Shown piece by piece: positions 1 through 8,821 of a DNA stretch of 64,000 nucleotides. The notes beneath the pieces are model-generated. The model saw only the letters and a program-made list of their open reading frames with translations. It had not been told where the DNA came from and made no database searches. The DNA comes from an uncultured Granulosicoccus sp. (lineage in GTDB: Bacteria > Pseudomonadota > Gammaproteobacteria > Granulosicoccales > Granulosicoccaceae): positions 83,907 through 147,906 of the forward strand of contig CANMQI010000016.1 in NCBI GenBank assembly GCA_947499955.1. Reading direction: 5' to 3'. The number at the start of each line of letters is the position of its first letter. Within the stretch, counting starts at the first letter, position 1. Both the position numbers and the translations under genes were made by a program.

Positions 1-202
1 CCAGCATTTCCCGCCAGTCGCCGTAGGAACGATCGGCCGCCAGGCCCAGTTGCTGACCGTATCGACGACCGGCCTCGGGTCGGTGATCCAGCGCGCCAGC
101 ACTGAATTCGAACAGCCCATCCAGGCCTGAGCCCAGACGATGCGCTGGTCCTATCTGACTGCCTTCGCCGCCACCGATCATGCCCCACTGCAATTTTTTC
201 AT
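1..202 (-). CDS. Gfo/Idh/MocA-family oxidoreductase, N-terminal part (cut by window edge)
   Basis: Only the first 67 codons are present; the gene continues past the left edge. The translation begins MKKLQWGMIGGGEGSQIG, a Rossmann-fold dinucleotide-binding start in which the GGGEGSQIG loop resembles that of inositol or hexose dehydrogenases of the Gfo/Idh/MocA family. It lies 26 bases behind iolE on the same strand, so it is probably co-transcribed and could be an inositol dehydrogenase (IolG-type) or a related scyllo-inositol or inosose oxidoreductase. I chose the ATG at 202; an in-frame GTG at 211 is an alternative and neither has a strong ribosome binding site. Family call is firm; the substrate is inferred from the neighbours only. 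Confidence 0.75.
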   Translation of the reverse strand, partial: MKKLQWGMIGGGEGSQIGPAHRLGSGLDGLFEFSAGALDHRPEAGRRYGQQLGLAADRSYGDWREML

Positions 203-227
203 GCGCTTCACTATGTCCGTGTTGAAA

Positions 228-1121
228 TCAGGCAAAGCCGATGGATTGCAGGTATTCGCGATTGACTCTGGCATCGCCTTCCGGGTCCGGGTCGAGCAGC
301 GGGTCGCAATCCTGTTCGATGGTGCACCAGCCTTCATAACCGCTATCGAGAAGCAGTTTGCGAACGGCCGGGAAATCCACTTCGCCATCGGCGAGGTTGC
401 AGAAGATACCCTGGCCGCAGGCATCGTAGAAACCGGTGCGATTGGCAATGGCGGCTGCCTTGACTTTCGGGTCCGTGGACTTGAAGTGCACATAGGTGAT
501 GCGATCCATGTGCCGCTGCATGAAGGCGATGGGGTCGAAGCCTGCGTAAGTGCAATGACCGGTATCGATGCAGATCTTCAGCAGATCCGGATCTGTCTCG
601 CCCAGCAGGCGTTCCACTTCGGGCTCGAAATCCATGAAGCCACCAGCATGCGGGTGGATTTCCGGAATCAGGCCGTATTCTTCGAAGCCCATCTTTGCAA
701 CGGTCATGATGCGATCGCGATAGGCCATCCATTCGGCGCTGTCCATCTGTTCGGCTTCACTGCCACGACCGGCGGTGGGGGCCCGACGAGGAGAGATGGA
801 ATCGATCAGTACGAAGTGTCTGGCACCGTGAGCAGTCAGGGCCTTGCAGGTTCTGACGGCACCGTCCATGACATCGTCCCACTGTGCTGCATCGTGAAAG
901 GCACGAAAGACGACGCCGCCGATCAGGGTGAGCTCCCTGGCAGCCAGGGCGTCACCCAGCTCGGCCGGATCTTCCGGCATGAAGCCGATCGGGCCCAGCT
1001 CGATGCCGGAATAGCCGGCCCGACTGCACTGGTCGAGCACCGTCTGCCAGGCGGGATTACGTTCGTCCTGTGCGAACTCGACACCCCATGAACAGGGGGC
1101 ATTGCCAATTCTGATACTCAT
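228..1121 (-). CDS. iolE: Myo-inosose-2 dehydratase (IolE)
   Basis: 297-residue xylose-isomerase-like TIM barrel protein. IolE dehydrates 2-keto-myo-inositol (scyllo-inosose) to 3D-(3,5/4)-trihydroxycyclohexane-1,2-dione in the cytoplasm, the second step of inositol catabolism. The start MSIRIGNAPCSWGVEF is typical of the family, and metal-ligand-type segments are visible: EIHPHAGG near residue 155, CIDTGHCTYAG near 187 and YVHFKST near 212. Length agrees with known IolE proteins (about 300). The reading frame stays open further upstream to 1238, but the ATG at 1121 gives the family N-terminus and leaves the operator palindrome at 1144-1157 outside the coding region. It is divergent from iolD. 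The IolE assignment is strongly supported by iolD, iolC and iolB next door. Confidence 0.92.
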   Translation of the reverse strand: MSIRIGNAPCSWGVEFAQDERNPAWQTVLDQCSRAGYSGIELGPIGFMPEDPAELGDALAARELTLIGGVVFRAFHDAAQWDDVMDGAVRTCKALTAHGARHFVLIDSISPRRAPTAGRGSEAEQMDSAEWMAYRDRIMTVAKMGFEEYGLIPEIHPHAGGFMDFEPEVERLLGETDPDLLKICIDTGHCTYAGFDPIAFMQRHMDRITYVHFKSTDPKVKAAAIANRTGFYDACGQGIFCNLADGEVDFPAVRKLLLDSGYEGWCTIEQDCDPLLDPDPEGDARVNREYLQSIGFA

Positions 1122-1142
1122 GCGCGGAAGGTTTCCAATGGT

Positions 1143-1170
1143 TTGCAACCGGTTGCATTTATTGTATTCT
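1143..1170 (+). promoter_or_regulatory. Possible iolDCBJ promoter overlapping the operator
   Basis: TTGCAA (1143-1148) and TATTCT (1165-1170), 16 bases apart, each match the sigma-70 consensus at four of six positions. The -35-like hexamer lies inside the operator palindrome, which would suit simple repression. Weak match; treat as a suggestion. Confidence 0.3.
1144..1157. promoter_or_regulatory. LacI/GalR-type operator palindrome between iolE and iolD
   Basis: TGCAACCGGTTGCA is a perfect 14-bp inverted repeat with a central CG. It fits the general LacI-family operator pattern TGnAAnCGnTTnCA at every fixed position. It sits in the 116-bp gap between the divergent iolE and iolD starts, so one repressor dimer here could control both transcripts. 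The pattern match is seen directly; that a LacI-family inositol regulator binds here is inference, since no such regulator gene is in the window. Confidence 0.65.
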
Positions 1171-1237
1171 GTGGATTGTCGAACCGTCAATACAAGCTGC
1201 CCATCCATTTGCTGGGCACATAACCCGATTGCGAGCA

Positions 1238-3121
1238 ATGATCATGGCTGATGGCAGCACCGGTACGTTTACCCGACTCACTCTGGCCCAGGCCATCGTC
1301 CGCTGGATGGCCAATCAGTACATCGTCATCGAGGGTGAGGAGCAACGCCTGTTCGGCGGTGGATTCGGCATCTTCGGACACGGCAATGTCACCTGTCTGG
1401 GCGAGGCGCTCTACCAGCATCAAGCGCAGCTGCCTCTGTATCGCGGGCAGAACGAACAGAGCATGGGGTTCGCCGCGGCGGCCTATGCCAAGTATCACCT
1501 GCGCCGCCGCATGATGTTCTGTACCGCCTCGGCAGGCCCCGGCACCTCGAATCTGTTGACCTCGGCGGCGCTGGCGCATGCCAATCGTCTGCCCATGTTG
1601 CTGCTGTGCGGTGACACCTATGTGACGCGGCTGCCGGATCCGGTACTGCAACAGATGGAACATTTCAACAACCCGAGCCTGGGTGTCAATGATGCCTTCA
1701 AGGCGGTCACGCGCTACTGGGATCGCATCGTGCACCCGGCACAGATCATTCAGAGCCTGCCCAATGCCGTGGCGACGATGCTGGACCCGGCCGATTGCGG
1801 ACCGGCCTTTCTCGGATTGCCACAGGATGTGCAGGGCTGGGCGTATGACTATCCGGACAGTTTCTTCGAGCGCCGGGTTCACCGCATCCGCCGGTCAACA
1901 CCTGATGTGCACGAACTGGCCGATGCAGTGGCGCGACTCAAGAGCGCCGAACGCCCGCTCATCATTGCCGGTGGCGGAGTGCAGTATTCCGGCGCGGTCG
2001 AACAGCTTGCAGCCTTCGCCGAGACACATCGCATCCCGATCGTGGAAACCATCGCCGGGCGTGCCAATCTCAAGGCCACCCACCCCTTGAATGCCGGTCC
2101 CATCGGCGTGACCGGTTCGGATTCTGCCAACACACTGGCCGAGAAGGCTGATGTGATACTGGCCGTGGGGACGCGCTTGCAGGACTTCACTACCGGGTCG
2201 TGGACAGCCTTTGCACAGGACGCCGATTTCATTTCCATCAATGCCGGGCGTCATGATGCGGGCAAGCATCGCTCCTTGCCCGTGGTGGGTGATGCCAGGT
2301 TGGCACTGGAGCAGTTGTCCGTTCTGATGGGCGGGCATGCCTGTCCGGAGTCCTGGGTGGAGTTTGCCGCTGAGGAGCGCGAAAAATGGGATGCCTACGT
2401 GTCGGTCAATGTCGCTCATGGCAATCGCCCCAATTCCTACGCTCAGGCCATCGGTGTGGTCAACGAGCTGTGCGATCCGCACGATCGCGTCATTGCCGCC
2501 GCCGGCGGTCTGCCCGCTGAAGTGGCGGCCAACTGGCGTACTCTGGAAGTCGGCACGGTGGATGTGGAGTTCGGCTTTTCCTGCATGGGCTACGAGATCG
2601 CCGGTGGTTGGGGGGCCAGAATTGCGCAGTCGGAAAAGCACGCCGACAAGGACACCATTGTCTTTACCGGCGATGGCTCCTATCTGCTGATGAACTCGGA
2701 TATCTATTCCAGCGTCCTGACGGGCAAGAAACTGATCATCCTGGTACTGGACAACGGCGGTTTCGCGGTCATCAACAAGCTGCAGAACAACACCGGTAAC
2801 GAGAGCTTCAACAATCTGATCGCCGATAGTCCGACCGTGGTCGAGCCGTTTGCCGTGGACTTCGAAGCGCATGCCCATGCCATGGGGGCCATTGCCGAAA
2901 CGGTCGAGAATGCCGCTGAACTCGGTGAAGCGTTCAAGCGTGCCAAGGCCGCCAGCAAGACGTCGGTCATTGTCATGAACGTCGATGCCTATGAAGGCTG
3001 GACGACACAAGGGCACACCTGGTGGGAAGTAGGCACACCGCAAGTCAGCGACAGTGAGAAGGTCATGGATGCACACCGGTACGTGGAGTCGAACCGCAGT
3101 CGACAACGGCGCGGCGTATGA
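1238..3121 (+). CDS. iolD: 3D-(3,5/4)-trihydroxycyclohexane-1,2-dione hydrolase (IolD)
   Basis: 627-residue thiamine-diphosphate enzyme that opens the cyclohexanedione ring made by IolE, giving 5-deoxy-glucuronate. The three-domain ThDP architecture is visible: an N-terminal pyrimidine-binding domain with the catalytic glutamate in RGQNEQSMGFAA (about residue 75), a central domain around IIAGGGVQYSGA, and a C-terminal pyrophosphate-binding domain with GDGSYLLMNSD followed by DNGGFAVINK. Full family length. The ATG at 1238 is used; a second ATG at 1244 and a TTG at 1229 are in frame and none has a clear Shine-Dalgarno sequence. Its stop overlaps the iolC start by 4 bases (ATGA), showing translational coupling. 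Confidence 0.93.
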   Translation: MIMADGSTGTFTRLTLAQAIVRWMANQYIVIEGEEQRLFGGGFGIFGHGNVTCLGEALYQHQAQLPLYRGQNEQSMGFAAAAYAKYHLRRRMMFCTASAGPGTSNLLTSAALAHANRLPMLLLCGDTYVTRLPDPVLQQMEHFNNPSLGVNDAFKAVTRYWDRIVHPAQIIQSLPNAVATMLDPADCGPAFLGLPQDVQGWAYDYPDSFFERRVHRIRRSTPDVHELADAVARLKSAERPLIIAGGGVQYSGAVEQLAAFAETHRIPIVETIAGRANLKATHPLNAGPIGVTGSDSANTLAEKADVILAVGTRLQDFTTGSWTAFAQDADFISINAGRHDAGKHRSLPVVGDARLALEQLSVLMGGHACPESWVEFAAEEREKWDAYVSVNVAHGNRPNSYAQAIGVVNELCDPHDRVIAAAGGLPAEVAANWRTLEVGTVDVEFGFSCMGYEIAGGWGARIAQSEKHADKDTIVFTGDGSYLLMNSDIYSSVLTGKKLIILVLDNGGFAVINKLQNNTGNESFNNLIADSPTVVEPFAVDFEAHAHAMGAIAETVENAAELGEAFKRAKAASKTSVIVMNVDAYEGWTTQGHTWWEVGTPQVSDSEKVMDAHRYVESNRSRQRRGV

Positions 3122-4098
3122 GCGCTCAAAGCCTTCTCAAGGGCAAACGCTTCGTGGTGTTGGGCCGGGCGGGGATGGATTTCAGTCCGGAACCTGCGGG
3201 AACCGCCATTGAACAGGCAGCAAGCTTCTCGGCGAGCCTCGGCGGGTCCTCCGCCAACATCTGTGTGGCCATCGGACGGCACGGTGGACAGACCTCACTG
3301 GTGACCTGCGTCTCCGATGATGCCATTGGCCGTTTCTGTCTCGAGCAGCTGGATCACTACGGCGTCGAGCGTCAGCATGTGCGCGCGGTGGGGGGAGAAT
3401 TCCGAAATTCCCTGGCCGTCTCGGAAAGTCGCCTGGAAGGGCACCAGACGGTCATCTATCGCAATGGGGCAGCAGATTTCCAGATGAGCATTGCCGACGT
3501 CGAAGCGGTGGACTATTCGCAGTTCTCCGCACTGATCACCACAGGTACGGTGCTGGCGGTGGAGCCGTCACGCAGCGCCGCCTTTCGCGCCTTCGAGCTG
3601 GCCAGAGAGGCAGGCATTCCGTTGATCTTCGATGTGGATTATCGCCCTTACAGCTGGGCATCGGCTGCGGATGCGGCCGATGTCTACTCTCGTGCCGGCG
3701 AACTGTGCGACATCATCATCGGTAACGATGTCGAGTTCGGCTTCATGGCCGGTGACTATGATGAGGGTCTGGACACGGCGCGCCAGCTGGCACGCAGCAG
3801 TGCGGCCATCGTTGTGTACAAGATGGGCGAACAGGGCGCCATCACCCTGAGCGCCGATCAGGAGATTCGAACGGGCATCTATCCGGTCGAGGCCCTCAAG
3901 CCTACCGGTGCCGGCGACAGTTTCATGGGTGGCTTCATAGCCGCCCTGGCCGATGGGCGCGAGCTGCAGGATGCCGTGCTGCGAGGTTCCGCCTGCGCCT
4001 CCATGGTCGTTGCCCGTGTCGGCTGCGCCCCTGCCATGCCAACCACTGCCGAACTGGATGCCTTTCTGGCCTCGCATCCCGGCCCCACACTCAGCTGA
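3118..4098 (+). CDS. iolC: 5-dehydro-2-deoxygluconokinase (IolC)
   Basis: 326-residue PfkB-family sugar kinase. IolC phosphorylates 2-deoxy-5-keto-gluconate at C6 using ATP. The PfkB signatures are present: GGSSANICVAIGRHG near residue 42 (substrate-binding glycines) and the C-terminal motif PTGAGDSFMGGF with the catalytic Asp and anion hole, near residue 265. The ATG overlaps the iolD stop codon as ATGA, and iolB follows 12 bases downstream. The kinase fold is certain; the inositol-pathway substrate follows from the operon. Confidence 0.92.
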   Translation: MSAQSLLKGKRFVVLGRAGMDFSPEPAGTAIEQAASFSASLGGSSANICVAIGRHGGQTSLVTCVSDDAIGRFCLEQLDHYGVERQHVRAVGGEFRNSLAVSESRLEGHQTVIYRNGAADFQMSIADVEAVDYSQFSALITTGTVLAVEPSRSAAFRAFELAREAGIPLIFDVDYRPYSWASAADAADVYSRAGELCDIIIGNDVEFGFMAGDYDEGLDTARQLARSSAAIVVYKMGEQGAITLSADQEIRTGIYPVEALKPTGAGDSFMGGFIAALADGRELQDAVLRGSACASMVVARVGCAPAMPTTAELDAFLASHPGPTLS

Positions 4099-4110
4099 AG
4101 GATACGTCTC

Positions 4111-4953
4111 ATGCATATTGCACCCTATGACAACCAGAACAAGCCGATCGTCGATATCGACGATACAACGGTACCGCTGAACTACTTCAACATCATCAAG
4201 CTGCAGAAGGATCAGGCCTTTGAATACACGGTGCCAGGCTACGAGACCTGCATCGTGCCTGCCACCGGTACGGTGAATATCGACGTGGAAGGTGTCTCCT
4301 TCGATGCGCTGGGCAATCGCGGCGTCGATGTCTGGGACGGTGAGCCCGAAGGTGTCTATATCCCGGTGGGTGCCAAGGTCACCCTGTCCTGCGTCTCCGA
4401 TACAGCCGAGGTCTTCGTGGCCGGTGCACGATACGACCAGGTGCTCGAACCGTTCGATGTGCGCGTCGCCGAGCTCGATCGCGTGCAGTACGGCTCTGAC
4501 GAGACCAAGACGCATCGCAAGATCAAGCACATTCTCGGACAGAAGCAGCATGACAAGGTCGGGCGCTTGCTGGTCAGTGAGTTGTTCACGGTAGGCCAGG
4601 GCGGCTGGTCCGGATTCCCGTCGCACAAGCACGATACCGACCGTCTGCCGGACGAGACGCGTCACGATGAGACCTACAACTTTCGCTTTCGCCCGAACCA
4701 TGGCTCGGGTGTGCAGATGCTGCAGCGTGTCGACAATGAACCGGGCGATGCCTATCATATCGTCGATGGTTCAACCATCTGCCTGGACAAGGGCTACCAT
4801 CCCTGTGCCGCCTTGCCAGGCTACGAGATGTATTACTTCACCATTCTGGCAGGTCTGTCGCAGCGCTCTCTGGTGCAGTTCTTCCAGCCCACACATGCCT
4901 ACCAGATCGAGACGATCCCCGGTATCAAGGACATGATTGCGAAGTTCAAGTAA
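4111..4953 (+). CDS. iolB: 5-deoxy-glucuronate isomerase (IolB)
   Basis: 280-residue bicupin protein that isomerises 5-deoxy-glucuronate to 2-deoxy-5-keto-gluconate, the step between IolD and IolC. Family-typical features include GGWSGFPSHKHD near residue 170, a metal-binding cupin segment, followed by RHDETYNFRF and a C-terminal half ending in the YYFTILAG strand. An SD-like AAGGA lies about ten bases before the ATG. The stop codon shares its last base with the next gene's ATG (TAATG), so the two are coupled. Length matches IolB (about 270). Confidence 0.92.
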   Translation: MHIAPYDNQNKPIVDIDDTTVPLNYFNIIKLQKDQAFEYTVPGYETCIVPATGTVNIDVEGVSFDALGNRGVDVWDGEPEGVYIPVGAKVTLSCVSDTAEVFVAGARYDQVLEPFDVRVAELDRVQYGSDETKTHRKIKHILGQKQHDKVGRLLVSELFTVGQGGWSGFPSHKHDTDRLPDETRHDETYNFRFRPNHGSGVQMLQRVDNEPGDAYHIVDGSTICLDKGYHPCAALPGYEMYYFTILAGLSQRSLVQFFQPTHAYQIETIPGIKDMIAKFK

Positions 4954-5777
4954 TGGCACTGGTTACACTGTCCGAGGTTCTGCAACCGGCACTGCGCGAA
5001 GGTCGCGCGGTGGCCGGTCTGGTCACACTCGGCTGGGAGGACATGCGGGCCTTCGTGGCAGCGGCCGAGGCCGAATCGGTTCCGCTGATACTGCAGGCCG
5101 GGCCTGGCTGTCGGGCGCATACGCCGCTGCCGGTGCTGGGCAAGATGCTGACGTGGCTGGCCGAGCAGTCATCGGTGCCCGTCGTGGTGCATCTGGATCA
5201 CGGCTATTCCTTCGATGAATGCCGGGAGGCCATCGACTGCGGTTTCAGCTCGGTGATGTTCGATGGCTCACGCAAACCCCTGACGCAGAACATCGACGAG
5301 ACTGCAGCGATTGCCGAGCTGGCGCATGCCGCTGGGGTTTCCTGCGAAGGGGAGATCGGCTTCGTCGGTTATGCCGATGGTGAGCAATCCGCCGGCACTG
5401 ACCCGGATGAGGCGGCACTGTTTGCATCTCAGACCGCGGTGGATGCCATGGCCATTTCGGTCGGTAATGTGCATCTGCAGCAGGATGCCGGTGGACGTCT
5501 GGATGAGCAGCGTATTCAGGCGATCGAGGCGGTGACCACGGTGCCGCTGGTGATTCACGGTGGGTCGGGTGTGCCCGTCGATCAACGCGCCTCACTGGCC
5601 GCGTCCAGTCATATCTGCAAATACAATATTGGCACCGAGTTGCGTATGGCCTTCGGTGCCGCCCTGCGCGAATCGGTCAACGCCGATCCTGAACGCTTCG
5701 ACCGTGTTGCGCTACTCAGTGCGACGCATGAGCCGATGGTGGCGGCGACACGCAAGGTGCTGCGAAGTCTGGGCTAG
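4953..5777 (+). CDS. iolJ: Class II aldolase, likely 5-keto-2-deoxygluconate-6-phosphate aldolase (IolJ type)
   Basis: 274-residue class II (zinc) fructose-bisphosphate-aldolase-family protein. In inositol catabolism this activity cleaves 2-deoxy-5-keto-gluconate 6-phosphate to malonate semialdehyde and dihydroxyacetone phosphate. Metal and phosphate sites are visible: VVHLDHGYSFDEC near residue 82 (catalytic Asp and first zinc His), GEIGFVGYAD near 132, SVGNVH near 170, VIHGGSGVP near 208 and KYNIGTELR near 232. It shares a base with the iolB stop (TAATG) and is the last gene of the operon. A tagatose- or fructose-bisphosphate aldolase is possible by family; the operon position favours IolJ. 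Confidence 0.85.
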   Translation: MALVTLSEVLQPALREGRAVAGLVTLGWEDMRAFVAAAEAESVPLILQAGPGCRAHTPLPVLGKMLTWLAEQSSVPVVVHLDHGYSFDECREAIDCGFSSVMFDGSRKPLTQNIDETAAIAELAHAAGVSCEGEIGFVGYADGEQSAGTDPDEAALFASQTAVDAMAISVGNVHLQQDAGGRLDEQRIQAIEAVTTVPLVIHGGSGVPVDQRASLAASSHICKYNIGTELRMAFGAALRESVNADPERFDRVALLSATHEPMVAATRKVLRSLG

Positions 5778-5790
5778 TGGGTCACTAGCC
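5772..5790. terminator. Hairpin holding the stop codons of two convergent genes
   Basis: GGCTAGTG and CACTAGCC pair perfectly around a GGT loop. The stem contains the iolJ stop (5775-5777) and, on the other strand, the MATE gene stop (5785-5787). There is no T-run, so any termination would be weak or factor-dependent. Confidence 0.4.
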
Positions 5791-7200
5791 GCGATGCTGT
5801 ACACCCGGTGCCAGCGCGCGGTAGTAGTGCCAGCGCCTCTTCAGGCAGGCGAAGGGCAGATCGATGTTCTTGCCGGCCTCCACGCGCTTTGCCAGCCACA
5901 GGGCAATACTGAATGCCAGGATGCCGGCCATCATGTTGCCCATCGCCTGGCCTGCCAGGACGCCGGGAGCGCCAAACAGCTGGCTGCCCATGTAAATGAG
6001 TGGAATGCCCAGGCACAGGTCGCGCACGATGTTGCTGATGGTGGCATAGCCCGGGTGCCTCAGCGCGGTGAACATCGGGTTGGCAGCCAGCTGCAGGCCG
6101 TATAACCAGTAGCTGATGACAATGAAGGTGCAGTAGAAACGCAGCAGGTCGGCCGCTGCGTCTTCGAGCTGGAAAACCCCGATCAGCAGATCCTTGAGCA
6201 GGAACATGGCAATGGCCACCGGTATCACGTACAACGTGACGAACAGGCCGCCGGAACGCAGAGTCTGGGTGACACGCTGCGTCTGTCCGGCGCCCACATT
6301 CTGGGAGGCCACCGGGCCGATGGCGCCGGACAGGCCGTAAAGGCCGGCAAAGGCGACGGGTGTGATTCGACCGACAACTGCTGCTGCGGCTACCGCATCG
6401 GTACCGAACCTCGCCATCTGTGTGGTGGCATAGGCGGCACCCAGGGGACCTGCCAGATTGGTGATGAGCGATGGCACGGCAATGCCACTCAGCTGCCGCA
6501 GGTCAGCGACCAGTTCGATCGCCCGGGGTCGCTGGATCAGCTGATGGCGGCTGATGATGTAGTACAGGGCAAGCCCGGCAACCGTGCAACGCGATATGAC
6601 GGACGCGGTGGCCGCCCCGGCCAGGTCCAGGCCGAAACCGAAAATGAAGATGGGGTCGAGGATGGCATTGACCAGACCCGCAATGATGGTGGCCCACATC
6701 GACAAGCGGGCTTCACCGACCGCTCTGAGTATCGAGGTACCCGCCATGCCGATACCCAGAATGGGCAGGGAGGCAACCACGATGCGAAAGTAGACCACCG
6801 CCAGATCCAGCGTTTCCCCCTCGGCACCGAGCAGGGCCAGCAGGCTTCGTGCATACACCAGACACAGCAGTGTCAGGGGGACGGTCAGAAACAGCCCGAA
6901 CATCAAGCCATGGGTGGCCAGTCGTGCCGCCTCATCGCGATTGCCCGCACCGATGGACTGGGCCACCACGGTGGAGGTCGCAATCGACAGACCGATGCCG
7001 ATGGCGGCGCCAAAGAACAGCGCCGTGCCGGCAAAGCCTACCGCCGCGGCCAGTTCGGGATGACCCAGCATGGCGATGAAGAATACATCGACCAGGTCAA
7101 CGGCGAAGATGGCAAACAGGCCGATGGCCGAGGTGATCGACAGGCTGCTGACGTGCCGGAAGATCGATCCCCGGGTGTAACTGGATGCGCCTGCGCTCAT
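5785..7200 (-). CDS. MATE-family multidrug/solute efflux transporter
   Basis: 471-residue polytopic inner-membrane protein of the MatE (NorM/DinF-like) family; these export drugs or metabolites using Na+ or H+ gradients. Roughly twelve hydrophobic helices can be picked out, with two homologous halves, and a family-typical loop GAGNRDEAARLATHG follows the second or third helix. The frame opens at 7224; the ATG at 7200 (MSAGASSYTRGS) is the more likely start. It converges on iolJ with only seven bases between stop codons and is not part of the iol operon. The substrate cannot be told from sequence. Confidence 0.85.
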   Translation of the reverse strand: MSAGASSYTRGSIFRHVSSLSITSAIGLFAIFAVDLVDVFFIAMLGHPELAAAVGFAGTALFFGAAIGIGLSIATSTVVAQSIGAGNRDEAARLATHGLMFGLFLTVPLTLLCLVYARSLLALLGAEGETLDLAVVYFRIVVASLPILGIGMAGTSILRAVGEARLSMWATIIAGLVNAILDPIFIFGFGLDLAGAATASVISRCTVAGLALYYIISRHQLIQRPRAIELVADLRQLSGIAVPSLITNLAGPLGAAYATTQMARFGTDAVAAAAVVGRITPVAFAGLYGLSGAIGPVASQNVGAGQTQRVTQTLRSGGLFVTLYVIPVAIAMFLLKDLLIGVFQLEDAAADLLRFYCTFIVISYWLYGLQLAANPMFTALRHPGYATISNIVRDLCLGIPLIYMGSQLFGAPGVLAGQAMGNMMAGILAFSIALWLAKRVEAGKNIDLPFACLKRRWHYYRALAPGVQHRG

Positions 7201-7280
7201 GGTTGTCTCATCGGCCGGTGGCAAGGCGCATCATCGGCACGCTGGCTCAGCGCATTCCAGGAGGTGACACCGGCCACACA

Positions 7281-7607
7281 TCAATGCGTGGCAATGTTTC
7301 TGGGCACGTAGGTACCGCTGCCACTGCGTTCGAAGTCAACGGCGATGCGCGGGTGGCGCAAGGGCGTGTCGTCCTCGTCGGGCAACAGGTTCTGTTCCGA
7401 GACATAGGCCTCGTACACGGACTCTTCGTTTTCGGCGTACAGATGGTAGAACGGCTGGTCCTTGTGCGGACGAACAGCCTCCGGAATGGCTTCATACCAT
7501 TCGTCCGAGTTGCCGAACACAGGGTCTACATCATAGATGACGCCGCGAAACGGATAGACACGGTGTCGCACTACCTGACCGATACTGAATTTTGCGTCTC
7601 TTATCAT
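7281..7607 (-). CDS. hspQ: HspQ / hemimethylated-DNA-binding (YccV) family protein
   Basis: 108-residue small protein of the YccV/HspQ family. In enterobacteria HspQ is a heat-shock specificity factor that helps Lon degrade substrates; older names refer to binding of hemimethylated DNA. Family hallmarks are seen: FSIGQVVRHRVYPFRGVIYDVDP near the N-terminus, WYEAIPEAVRPHKDQPFYHL in the middle and YVSEQNLLPD before the C-terminus. I use the ATG at 7607; a TTG at 7628 would add seven residues. It stands alone, divergent from the oxidoreductase gene at 7655. Confidence 0.88.
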   Translation of the reverse strand: MIRDAKFSIGQVVRHRVYPFRGVIYDVDPVFGNSDEWYEAIPEAVRPHKDQPFYHLYAENEESVYEAYVSEQNLLPDEDDTPLRHPRIAVDFERSGSGTYVPRNIATH

Positions 7608-7654
7608 GCTGAGCAGTTTAACCGGCAAGGCTGCTTTGCGGCTAGAATCCTCCC

Positions 7655-8764
7655 ATGAAAACTCTACGCTACGCCATTATCGGCTCAGGCATGATGGGCC
7701 ATGAGCACCTGAAAAACCTTGTGCTGGTCAGGGATATTCATCAATTGCCACTGTCCGTCGTTGCCATCATCGACCCTGATACGGCCATGCGCGAGTCGGC
7801 TTTGTCGCTGGCCTTGTCGCTGGGCAATGCAGAGGCCCGGGCCTACTCTGGCCTGGCGGATGTGCCGGTCGACGAGGTGGACGCCTTCATCATTGTCTCG
7901 CCCAATTTCACGCATCACGCGATCATCACCGAGCTGCTGCCGTTGGGCAAGGCGATCCTGACCGAAAAGCCGCTGTGTACCACCGTCGAGCACTGCGAGG
8001 ATCTGCAATCGCGGCTGCAGGATTTTCCGGCGCCGTTCTGGGTCGCCATGGAGTATCGCTACATGCCGCCCACGGCACGCTTTCTGGAGCGCCTGGCCAC
8101 CGGTGAGATCGGCACGATTCGGCTGTTGAGCATCAAGGAGCATCGTTACCCGTTTCTGCCCAAGGTAGGTGACTGGAACCGCTTCAGCGAGAACACAGGT
8201 GGTACGCTGGTGGAGAAGTGCTGCCATCATTTCGACCTGATGCGGCTGATGACGGGGGCCGAACCGGTTCGGGTATTTGCCAGCGGCTCCATGGATGTCA
8301 ACCATCTGGATGAAAGCTACGACGGGCGTACTCCGGACATTCTGGATAATGCGCTGGTCATAGTCGACTTCGACAATGGCGCACGCGCCGCTCTGGAACT
8401 GTGCATGTTCGCCGATGGTGCCGAACCCCAGGAACAACTTACCGCCATTGGGGAGCTGGGCAAGCTTGATGCCTACATCCCGGGGCCGGACCGGTTCTGG
8501 CCGGATGCCGGCGAGCGCCATGCTCGCGTGGTATTCAGCCCACGCGACCAGAGCGCGCCGCAGGAGGATATCCTCAAGGTGGATCCGGCGCTGGCTGCGG
8601 CCGGTGATCATCACGGTTCCACGTTCTATCAGCATCACCGCTTCGCATTGTCGGTGCTGCAAGGTGCGCCGGTGGAAGTCACGGCCAGCGATGGTGCCAT
8701 CGCGGTGCGCATGGGGGCTGCGGCCCATGAATCGATTCGTACCGGTCAGGTTGTCGAGCTCTAG
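7655..8764 (+). CDS. Gfo/Idh/MocA-family oxidoreductase
   Basis: 369-residue NAD(P)-dependent dehydrogenase with the N-terminal Rossmann fold (AIIGSGMMGHEHLKNL) and the family motif EKPLCTT near residue 105, whose Lys is catalytic in many members. A second conserved segment, LVEKCCHHFDLMRLM near residue 187, carries the His/Asp pair common in inositol and sugar dehydrogenases of this family. It is followed 57 bases later by an aldo/keto reductase in the same direction, suggesting a two-gene unit for polyol or sugar redox chemistry near the iol genes. An inositol-related substrate is plausible but unproven. Confidence 0.82.
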   Translation: MKTLRYAIIGSGMMGHEHLKNLVLVRDIHQLPLSVVAIIDPDTAMRESALSLALSLGNAEARAYSGLADVPVDEVDAFIIVSPNFTHHAIITELLPLGKAILTEKPLCTTVEHCEDLQSRLQDFPAPFWVAMEYRYMPPTARFLERLATGEIGTIRLLSIKEHRYPFLPKVGDWNRFSENTGGTLVEKCCHHFDLMRLMTGAEPVRVFASGSMDVNHLDESYDGRTPDILDNALVIVDFDNGARAALELCMFADGAEPQEQLTAIGELGKLDAYIPGPDRFWPDAGERHARVVFSPRDQSAPQEDILKVDPALAAAGDHHGSTFYQHHRFALSVLQGAPVEVTASDGAIAVRMGAAAHESIRTGQVVEL

Positions 8765-8821
8765 TTTCGCGCCACGATCGATACCGGTTATCAACCAACA
8801 CGACAGCAAGGCAGGTAAAGC

